DNA from: Cristatella mucedo
Taxonomy: Eukaryota; Bryozoa; Phylactolaemata; Cristatellidae
Direction of reading: 5' to 3'
Assembly (NCBI GenBank): GCA_009760855.2
Contig: WPIO01000027.1
Location: forward strand, 1,992,501 to 2,056,500
DNA length: 64,000 bases
The notes beneath the pieces are model-generated. The model made no database searches and was not told where the DNA came from. It saw only the letters and a program-made list of their open reading frames with translations. Below, piece after piece: positions 56,391 through 64,000 of this stretch (position 1 is its first letter; each line of letters begins with the position of its first letter). The translations under genes were made by a program, and so were the position numbers.

Positions 56391-57189
56391 CCCTAAATTC
56401 CGCGGATGGGGCGCGAAGGGTTGACGATTTCGCAGCGGTCGGCGCCCTGTCCTCACGTCGGGCTATAGCACAGGCGCGCCATCGCACGCCGCCGAGCTAA
56501 GAACGCAGTTCGGCACGGCTCCGTCGGGAAGAATTAAGCGCGAGAATGCCCTCGCGTGTTATTAACACAAACAACAATGAGGTTTTTGTTCCGGTTAAAA
56601 TGGCTGCACCGCCCCTCCGCCCGCAAGCGCCGCGAGTCGTCAGGCAACGGGGCGGCCGCATCCGCGCCGTTGGAGCGGCGAGCGCGTTACGCACGAGCCG
56701 CGGACATGCCGGGTCGTCCCAGCTCTCGTTCGTCTGGCGGCCTCGCGCGCCAGCACGCAGCCCCCACCACGCCGCCGGAGGCGCGCTTCTTCGGCCGGGG
56801 GGGGGGCGCGTCAAACGACTCGAATGGGGGCGCAGATGACGTGGGGCGAGGCGCCGTCGTCTGTCAAACCGCCAGCTCAACGCACAAGCCACTCGCAAAA
56901 TGCGGGCCGTCGCGCGCGCGGGCTTCTGCTTGGTGAATAGCCTATGGCCAAGCGGCGCGATCTGGCCTTTCGTCTGGACGGTCGCCTCACTGGCGACGTC
57001 GCTGGCGTCGCTCAACCTCGCTTTTCGCCCAGTTTGGATGGGGCAGGCCGTTCGCTCCATTCGTTGGCGCTTGGTTCTCGGAAGCGAGGCCTCGCTAAAG
57101 CGATTCGAGTGCGACCCTTGTCACCAAATCCACGGGGAGCGAGGATCTAACGGCGGCGCTAGGCAAACCAGCCTAATTAAGGTGGCGAA

Positions 57190-57455
57190 TTGCTATTCGC
57201 GATTATGCGCTTATGCAAGAGTTTATCGTCGATGCCGTATAAAAGGCCGGCTGCTTGAGGTTGGCTGTGGGGATTCGAGACTCGGGGAGTTGGCATTGGA
57301 GGGAGCCGATGCGAGCTCAAGACCACGCAGCCGTAGGTGTACGCCTGTAGGTCGTCGTTGAACGTCTGCAACCGTCCGCTGGCGCTAAATAGATTTGTCT
57401 CCATTAGGGATACGAACTTGGCATGGCTATGCTACGGCATGAGCGCTCGTCGTCG
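57190..57455 (+). repeat. Duplicated TATA-containing block, copy A
   Basis: Contains a canonical gtataaaaggccgg (TATAAAAGG at 57238-57246), then gcaaccgtccgctgg near 57369 and a ggatacgaacttgg region. It is shared in order with copy B. The TATA box reads on the plus strand, away from the large gene. Confidence 0.65.
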
Positions 57456-57503
57456 CTGCTCTGTCGGCTTGATCGCGATTATAAGATTATGATCATTATT
57501 ATA

Positions 57504-57740
57504 AGATCGCGATTATAAGATTATGCGCTGGTTTATCACTGAGACCCTGTAAAAGGCCGTCGCCCTGAGATAGAGGGCAGTGAGTACTCCGGCGTAGTGG
57601 CGTTAGAGCTGACGTGAGACTTAGGCCACATTGTCGTTGTAGTGCGTCTGTAACCGTCCGCTGTTGTTCAATGGATACGTCTACATAGTGGATACGGACT
57701 CGATACGCTACGGTACGAGCACGTCGTCGCCGTCGTCGCC
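57504..57740 (+). repeat. Duplicated TATA-containing block, copy B
   Basis: Shares gcgattat..gcgct, tgtaaaaggccg (57549-57560), taaccgtccgctg (57651-57663) and ggatacggactcg with copy A. Its TATA is degraded. A palindromic AT-rich patch with two copies of gatcgcgattataagattat precedes it. Confidence 0.65.
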
Positions 57741-58514
57741 ACCGATACTTTCGGCCGATACGCGCGTGCGTACGTGCGTCTGTGGAGCACGTACGAGTAG
57801 CTAGCCGCGCTACAAGGTTCGGGCGTCGCCAGTATTCGTCGCGCGTCGGCTGCTGAGACGTCGGCACAGCGCCGCGTTTGGTGCGAGGTCGCGACCGGAC
57901 GTGGAAGCCGCACGCCGCGTTCGTAGCAAGGACATTAGCGAGCAGCTCGGACAGTCTTGCTTGCCTGAGAGTCGCCATCGCCCAGCTGCGAGGCCTACGT
58001 CCGACGCTCCCGGTGGCTGCTCGCCAGCGAGCCGTCGAAAGTCGGGTTTAATGTCCGGCTTAAAATTCTTCGCGTCCTTCGCCGGGCCTAACAATAGCTT
58101 CGGTAATAAGAAGGGTGCGAGCAACAGAGTTGCCCGATATCGTTAGCAGACGCCGAGCTAGGATTTCCATCGTGAAAGACCCGCAAGATTTGTATGTGCT
58201 GCTAAAGACCCGTGAGTAATAAAAGTTATAGCGCACAATGGTTGCGTTTATTCGATGCCGTGTGCACCCGCTGTTTCTGTAGCAACGTGACACTAATGTA
58301 CATGCCCCACCTGTTACCAATAGTTAAGCTATCGTCGCAGCGCAGCGTCAGGCCACTAATGCAGATTATATTTCTTGACGTCTGCTGCAATCCATCAAGC
58401 TGTCACGCCTTGAAAGAGATAAAGGAGAGTCTCGTTGACCACTCGCGCCCGCGCTGCATCTCCGCGAGACTCCACGAGAACTGCCGCCGCCGGAGCCACT
58501 GTATTAGTTAAAAA

Positions 58515-59200
58515 TATTTAACTAGCTCTTTAGTTCTGTCTCGGCTTGATTATTGTAATTCTCTTTTGGCTGGGCTACCAAGGAAAGCAACTTGGCCACT
58601 GCAGCTGACTGTGAATATGGCTACAAGGCTAGTCTTCAAGACCCAGAGGTTTGACCACGTGTCTCCTTTACTGAAAGAGCTAGGATGGATGCCGATTGAT
58701 CAACGGATACAGAGCAAAGTTCTTACGCTGACCCACAAGGCTCGCCACGGCTTGGCTCCTTCGTACCTAGCTGAACTGCTGCATCAGTTTCAACCTGTTC
58801 GCGCCCTCTGGTCCTGTGTGGACAATAAATTAGCTGTCCCATTCCTCCGCTTAAAGGCCGTTGGTGATAGAAGCTTTAGCTCTGCAGGTCCTAGACTGTG
58901 GAACTCACTTCCACAATTCTTACGCAACGACAACTACTCCCCTACTGCTGACTATGGCACATCCTTTTCAGCGGTCCTGAGCTGCTACTTTCATGCTACT
59001 CACTACCTCAACTGCTCTCCTGACTCTGCTATGCTTCCCACTTTCTCTTTGTTGCATGCGACGAAGTCTGTTGGCTACCGAATGCGTACCGAAAGCCGCT
59101 TAGGCTGTGAGTTCGCTATACAAAACTCTCCTGTGTAACACCCACTTGGTCTTGATGACTTTGTGGAGTTACAGACGGAGATACATTACATTACATTGCA
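58515..59200 (+). mobile_element. LINE B 3' copy with open RT C-terminus
   Basis: 190 open codons (GLPRKATWPLQLTVNMATRL through CEFAIQNSPV), then the shared ttacagacggagatacatta end. It is the best-preserved LINE B C-terminus in the window. Confidence 0.88.
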
Positions 59201-59617
59201 GCATCGACACAAACGCGGCGGTTGCTTATCGGCAGGGGAATTTATAAGCGAGACGAAATTTAGTACACGGTCGCCGTCGGCGCGGGATGGGGCACGTAGG
59301 AATAGGGCGCGGCCCAGCTCGCAGCCTGCTATTTGGGGAGGGGCAAATACCGCATCATCATCCCCTCGACTCCACCGTTGAGTATGAGTTGAGTATTCTG
59401 CCTATTGTCAGCCGCTAGAATACCTGCACGAGCAAGTCGAGCACATTCCGGCATATTCCGAATGAATCGGACAGTTCTCGCGCGGCTCGACTACGTGCGC
59501 CCTCTTCGGAGAGCGTTCGGAGTAGGACAGCTAGTCGGCTCCTGCAGAGGGCGCTCTCTGTTTCTCGCAGCCCAGAGCTGCTGCCGACGACCCGCCGACC
59601 CTAGCGCGTGCAGCTGC

Positions 59618-59625
59618 GTCTAGGA
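59618..59625. repeat. Left 8-bp target-site duplication of hAT element
   Basis: gtctagga, identical to 59811-59818. Confidence 0.9.
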
Positions 59626-59810
59626 CAGCGGTTCTCAACCTGTAGGTCGCGACCCCTTTGGGGGTCGAAAGATCCAGTCATAAGAGGTTGCCTAGACCAT
59701 CGGCAAGCGCGAATTTTTCACACAATAATTTTATGGTTGGGGGTCACCACAGCAACAGAGGAACTGCTTTTAAGGGTCACGGCATTAGGAAAGTTGAGAA
59801 CCGCTCACTG
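59626..59810 (+). mobile_element. SPIN-like nonautonomous hAT element (185 bp)
   Basis: It starts cagcggttctcaacctgtag and ends gttgagaaccgctcactg, giving inverted termini. Inside are tcgcgacccctttgggggtc, ttttatggttgggggtcacc and gggtcacggcattaggaaag. From memory these blocks match the terminal parts of SPIN/OposCharlie-type hAT elements of vertebrates very closely. It is flanked by perfect 8-bp duplications, the hAT hallmark. Confidence 0.85.
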
Positions 59811-59818
59811 GTCTAGGA
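59811..59818. repeat. Right 8-bp target-site duplication of hAT element
   Basis: gtctagga, identical to 59618-59625. Confidence 0.9.
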
Positions 59819-60640
59819 GGAGCCGAGACCACCTCTCGGGCATATAGTTGCCTGGCAGCTTTAGCGCTCACTGTGAATGTTGAGCTCACAGCTTTAGCGC
59901 GACTGTTGAGAGCAGTCGACATAGCGAGCGGCAAGAAAATGAGAGGCCATTTTCATAGCACTGTACCCTAGAGTAGGCGGACCCACTGACATTCGATATG
60001 TCGGGCTGGGCGTCGCCTTGCCCCGGAAGGGTAAAGCCTGTGGGTCAGCTCCCAGAGTTCCGAGGACGGGAACTGGGTACAATGTGCTCGCTCTCTTTCG
60101 GCGGAAGCTCTCGACGATGTTGGACGTCCGCTCCGTCTACCACAGAGTACTCAGCTAGCCGGGTCTTGGACGGCGTATGCTTGTACTGGTGAGACGGAGT
60201 CCTGCGACGGTGCGACTGTGGAAGCCGACTGAGCACTAACACGTTTGTTCGCGCTTGCGGCGTCATCCCGTGCCCCTGTAGTTTACCTTGTATAGGAACT
60301 TCCTCTGTAGGCTTGTTTAGTGCCCTCCTTTGTATAGCGCATGCGTGTGTATTATATAAAGTGTTGTGTACCCGATTGATCACGCGTGAACCACTGTTAC
60401 CGAAGGGCCCAGCGTAACGACCCAGAACGGACATAGATAGTAGCGAGCCATAGTGGGAGTTGGCCGCTGGCCCATTGAACTCGGTTACAGCACTGAACCT
60501 TTCCAGATCTTCTGCCCCTCCGCAAGGAGGGGGTGGGGGATGCGTTTGTTGAGGCATTGCGGCTCACGGCTCTTTCCCATGGTAATCGGCTGCCCAAGTG
60601 CTTGCTACATTCAAGCCACCGACTGAAGGCTTTACTTTGA
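59819..60640. other. Unassigned upstream stretch
   Basis: It holds a TATA-like tattatataaag near 60350 (plus) and a purine-rich run near 60522-60540, both seen in LTR elements, but no LTR pair was found. A 170-codon minus open frame has low-complexity content and no motif. Confidence 0.35.
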
Positions 60641-60641
60641 C

Positions 60642-60938
60642 TCACTGTCTACTTAAACGAGAATGTATCGATTTTCTTGCATGCGTCAGCCCCAGATAAT
60701 CGCCACCTACGATGGCAGGACGCCTTTCTGGGCCAGAGCTGTGTAGAGCTTTGAGTAGTGGTCCAAGCGGCCCACCAGCATACAGGATCTGCTGAGCTAA
60801 CTCCACTCCACTTTGCTGCAAAGTTTTTCTTTTGACTGCAAGCTCCCTAGCTTTTGGTGCATCAAATGAATAGTCATTTACCCTGTTGCATGCCGAGAAG
60901 AAATTGTGGTAACCTTGATCGATGTCTCCGCCTGTCAA
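60642..60938 (-). CDS. Unrecognised protein-like ORF or exon
   Basis: About 98 codons with balanced, protein-like composition (GYHNFFSACNRVNDYSF, ELAVKRKTLQQSGVELAQQI). A plausible acceptor (ttacatttatctaccag) lies just upstream and a GTGAGT donor overlaps the end near 60645. It could be an exon of another gene or part of a transposable element. The family is not recognised. Confidence 0.35.
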   Translation of the reverse strand: MTGGDIDQGYHNFFSACNRVNDYSFDAPKARELAVKRKTLQQSGVELAQQILYAGGPLGPLLKALHSSGPERRPAIVGGDYLGLTHARKSIHSRLSRQ

Positions 60939-61244
60939 TTCTGTCGCGAGAACTGGTAGATAAATGTAAAAGTCCGAGCTCCTCTGGCTAAAATTCCTCT
61001 AGCTAACTTGAGCAGCTGATTACGTGAGTAGTAGTGGGCAGAACCACAAATCAGCGAAAGCGGGAGCTTACGGGTGCTTTAAATACTACCCTAGAAATAG
61101 ATTGAGCAGCTACAAAAGGCGTGGCGCCTTACGCTTCTGCAGGGCGTGATTCCCTCCCTCATAACCCATCGCCGCCGTAAAATGGCAATGACCCATGAAC
61201 CGGCGGCATCGCCATTATAAGCACCACTGGGCCATGAGCTGGCC

Positions 61245-61425
61245 GGAGGCTGGAGCCAAAGAATGAAGTGACCTAAAAGTGAGCGACACAACTTTGAAGT
61301 CAATCCGTTGCTTGACTGGTAGCCAGTGCATGTCGGCGAGAAGTGGTGGGATGTGGCAACTGCGATGCTTGCGACAGAAAAGCCTAGCTGAGTTTTGCAC
61401 CAGCTGTAATCGCCTGATTTAACTG
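61245..61425 (-). mobile_element. LINE A internal fragment
   Basis: Antisense RT C-terminal sequence (ccgttgcttgactggtagcc, gcaccagctgtaatcgcctg) lacking the 3' tail. Confidence 0.8.
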
Positions 61426-61429
61426 TCAG

Positions 61430-62115
61430 CAGTGCACGGCAATCCACAGCAATGGTAGGGGCACCGATAGCGAGGTCCGTAAAAAATTGACAAGGTTGTC
61501 TGCAATAAACTGCAACTCTCATTCCACGTGACATGTACCTGTTTGCGAGCAAGGTTTTTACTCATTGTGCGCACGGCAATTGACGGCAATAGCCAGGTGA
61601 AATATGCCTATCCGTAACAGTCAGTTACAAATGGATCGACAGTTGCTGAGACAAGATCACACCTTTCTCGAGTATTGCACTACCCTGCATTAAAAGTGCA
61701 GCCACATTTTTTTTAACAATCGACAAAGGCACAGTCGAGGAAAATGCATGGCAATCGACGGAAATTGTCCGGTCTCTACCACAATCTGTTTCAAATTTAA
61801 TGGAAATTGACTGTTTGAATTTGCAATTGTACTACCTCATAAGGCTCACTGTGGGCGCACACACATACTGTCATTTTGCACATTCAACCTTAGGCAATGC
61901 GTGGCAATCGACGGCAATTGCCCGAGAAAATACAGCAATCTATGATTGTTTGTTATAATTACAAGCAAAGCTGGTGAAAGAATATCCAATTTTTCTTGCG
62001 CAACATTGTGCTGTGTTAAAAGTGCAACCGCATCCTTTCAACCAATCGTGAACGTACATGCGAGGGCAATGTGCGGCAACGGCCTAAGAAAATACGGAAA
62101 TCTATAACGATCCAT
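61430..62115. repeat. Diverged tandem repeat of about 140-175 bp
   Basis: The phrase g(c/t)(a/g)(c/t)ggcaat(c/t)gacgg recurs near 61434, 61571, 61746, 61899 and 62071. A second phrase, ttaaaagtgcarccrcat, recurs near 61692 and 62017. Confidence 0.6.
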
Positions 62116-63254
62116 TTAAAATAGACTATGCGTTGCTTGGTGACGCTCCCATTTAGATTTCTCATTCGAAATTGCTTGTGGTTACTCAGGCCAGTAAGGG
62201 CAGGGCAGCGAAAGTGCCCGACGATCCGGGTGTGACGTTAAGCTAGGCCTGGTGGTTTGTCGCCCAGACAAACACGAACGAGCCATTGTGGTGCTTGGAC
62301 GCAAGTGATCGCCAGCTTCCAGTATTGAATCCGACTACAGCAGAAACGGCTAAGTACTTTACTTTACTTCACTTAGGCAGTACTGTCGTGTGAACATTTC
62401 TCGCTTAACTGATAACAAAGCGTCCGCATTGAACCGAGCCGATAAACTGCGCTTTTGGCTACATGTGGGCTGCCTGTACGCTCGCCTGCTTGTCGCGTGG
62501 CAAGCGCTCTGTTGAGATGTATTAGTTCGTTCCATGAAAGTTTTTTGGCCATTACAAGCAATAGAAAATAACATTAGAGATTCTGTAGCAAACTTAGTGC
62601 TGCTAAGCAGTAAAGCTCGCCGGCATATAAAGGCAAATGCGGCGTGAATGAACGAATAATTTACTTGGTAAGCACGCCTAAATACTTATATCTAGACTAA
62701 GCTCGATTCAAATCGTCTCCACTTGGCAAAAAATACATTGAAAAATTTGATGTGCATCAATACAAGCAACGTGGAAACACAATGTAATTCACGGGTTGAA
62801 AGCGCTAAGAGGCTGGGGTTGTCCATGGTGTGGCAAGTGCAGCTACTGCTCATGCTCGTGCTACTTACAGCTGCGGACTACACGGCACGCTTTTCCGCAG
62901 ATTTCGGACAGATTTTCCACAGAATTCAGCTAACGCGTTATCATACGTCACAACGTTTTGGGGAAGAGACTCTGCAGACTCACCAGAAGAAGGATTGGCC
63001 TCAACTTTTTGGCTCCTCGATGGCTAAGCCGACCATTCACAATCCCGGGGCTCGTCACCTCCACCCCACGGCCAAAATAAAAAATGGCCATCGTTCGTAG
63101 GCTCGGGTATATTGACTCGGTGAGAGCAAGTCCTTGAATGTGGAATGGTTGTGCGTTGTAAACCAATGCTTCAGCCTTTTCCACATAAACTAGTAACGTC
63201 GCACGTTACTTAGCACTAAGCACCAGCACACCCATAACGGCGCACATTACTCGG
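62116..63254. other. Unassigned stretch
   Basis: No repeat or gene recognised. A plus-strand frame at 62827-63027/63100 begins with a hydrophobic signal-like MVWQVQLLLMLVLLTAADYT but has no further support. Confidence 0.35.
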
Positions 63255-63330
63255 TACTGCTATAATAATAATAATACACTTGATAGAGTGCCCTCAGAGA
63301 ACTCAGTCTCTTTCAAGGCACTTTGCTTCC
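63255..63330 (-). mobile_element. LINE A 3' tail
   Basis: Antisense (TTA)n and cacttgatagagtgccctca, gagaactcagtctctttcaa. Confidence 0.75.
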
Positions 63331-63499
63331 TTCCCCGTAAAACTTCAAAAGAATTTCCTTTTCTTTATATTCTTCTCATACTACTCTAAACGGTGACTGC
63401 AGCGGCGAGTTCAGCGTCTGCCAGTATTGGCTTGGCGTCTTTCTGGGGAAATGCTCTATCATACCAGTCTCCCGCATTAGAGCACGAGCTGTGGGCGGT

Positions 63500-64000
63500 G
63501 TAGTTTGACATTATTCCCAGCTGCAAGTACGCGACACCACGCAGAACACCGAAGCAGGCTCAAAGACGTTTATTCACGCGGACGCCGCTGCGGGCCAGTA
63601 CGCGACTGCCTAGCCCGATGTCCTCGAGTTACTTCCCGGTCCTCTGCCGCCCGTTACTTATATATCTCAGCCATAAATCGCAATAGCCCATAAACCAACG
63701 ACAGTGTCATAATATCAAAATAGCCACAGGCGGGGCTAAGTCGGCCATGAAGTCTGTCGTGGGGGGATTAAATCTGTCACGTTGGGGGCGAAACCGCGCG
63801 ATGGCGACGGCAGGTCCACAGTTTCACTGGCCGTCGTGCCAGATGCACTAAACGCTTGCTTGAGGTTCGTAATTGACTCTGGATGCAATATAATCTCATG
63901 AGATACCCACAACGGTCTCAAAACTAGAGCGAATTATTGTAGACAATGTTGTGCTACAGTGTCTCTGGCGGTGGCTGTTCTTGTGGAGTCTCACGGAACC
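63500..64000 (-). other. GC-rich end of window, possible LTR-derived sequence
   Basis: On the minus strand a TATA-like gatatataagtaacggg (near 63655) is followed about 100 bases later by an AATAAA signal (near 63575), an arrangement seen in LTRs. No primer-binding site or second LTR is visible. Confidence 0.25.

Larger units (their letters stand above)
56391..58140. promoter_or_regulatory. CpG-rich upstream region, putative promoter/5' UTR of the large gene
   Basis: It is visibly richer in G, C and CpG than the introns and begins at the proposed start codon. A uORF of nine codons (56453-56482, minus) lies 62 bases above the ATG. Several open frames on both strands are a by-product of low stop-codon density. 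The transcription start cannot be placed from sequence alone. Confidence 0.45.

Noticed and set aside
1-56390. TNFR or Giardia-type variable surface protein family
   Set aside because: CxxC density is reminiscent of VSPs, but multiple introns, animal retroelements and the GTY...CxxC...GYYC pattern fit GCC2_GCC3 modules better.
56497-57060. 187-codon minus frame in the CpG-rich region
   Set aside because: Arg/Ala/Pro-rich, overlapped by open frames in other phases; explained by the low stop-codon density of GC-rich sequence.
56900-57361. Plus-strand frame with a methyltransferase-like LLEVGCGDSRLG
   Set aside because: It falls inside the duplicated TATA-containing block, and copy B does not keep the motif. 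No other methyltransferase motif follows, so it is probably chance in GC-rich DNA.

Overview
The window is animal genomic DNA. It has spliced genes with GT-AG introns, truncated non-LTR retrotransposons, tRNA-derived SINEs, nonautonomous DNA transposons and microsatellites. Nothing in it is diagnostic of a phylum. The retroelement set and the all-cysteine-module protein suggest a marine invertebrate, and a sponge is one guess, unproven.

One large minus-strand gene organises most of the window. I assembled it by hand from 35 exons between 56390 (proposed ATG) and the left edge, where it runs out of the window. All 34 junctions use GT-AG and keep one reading frame, giving about 2,400 residues so far. 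The product starts with a signal peptide and then consists entirely of cysteine modules of the GCC2_GCC3 / ephrin-receptor-like type (a CxxC core followed by a G-Y/F-x-C turn). No transmembrane segment, kinase or other domain is seen before the edge, so the C-terminal fate of the protein is unknown. Intron phase tracks position inside the module: most introns split the Gly codon after a Cys-Pro-Ala type turn (phase 1).

The introns hold the mobile elements. There are two CR1/L2-like LINE families. Family A ends in (TTA)n; its longest copy, 35001-37645, keeps the reverse transcriptase. Family B ends in (TTACA)n. A tRNA-headed SINE shares its 3' tail with LINE A, and a second tRNA-headed SINE does not. 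The long LINE A copy sits inside a Tc1/mariner transposase gene with a 6-bp target duplication, a clear nested insertion. Two copies of a pogo/Tigger-like repeat occur, one broken by LINE B.

Upstream of the gene (56.4-64 kb) is a CpG-rich stretch with a duplicated TATA-containing block, then a LINE B copy, a 185-bp SPIN-like hAT element with a perfect 8-bp target duplication, an unassigned protein-like ORF, a diverged ~160-bp tandem repeat and GC-rich sequence that may be LTR-derived. No rRNA, true tRNA gene or CRISPR array was found.
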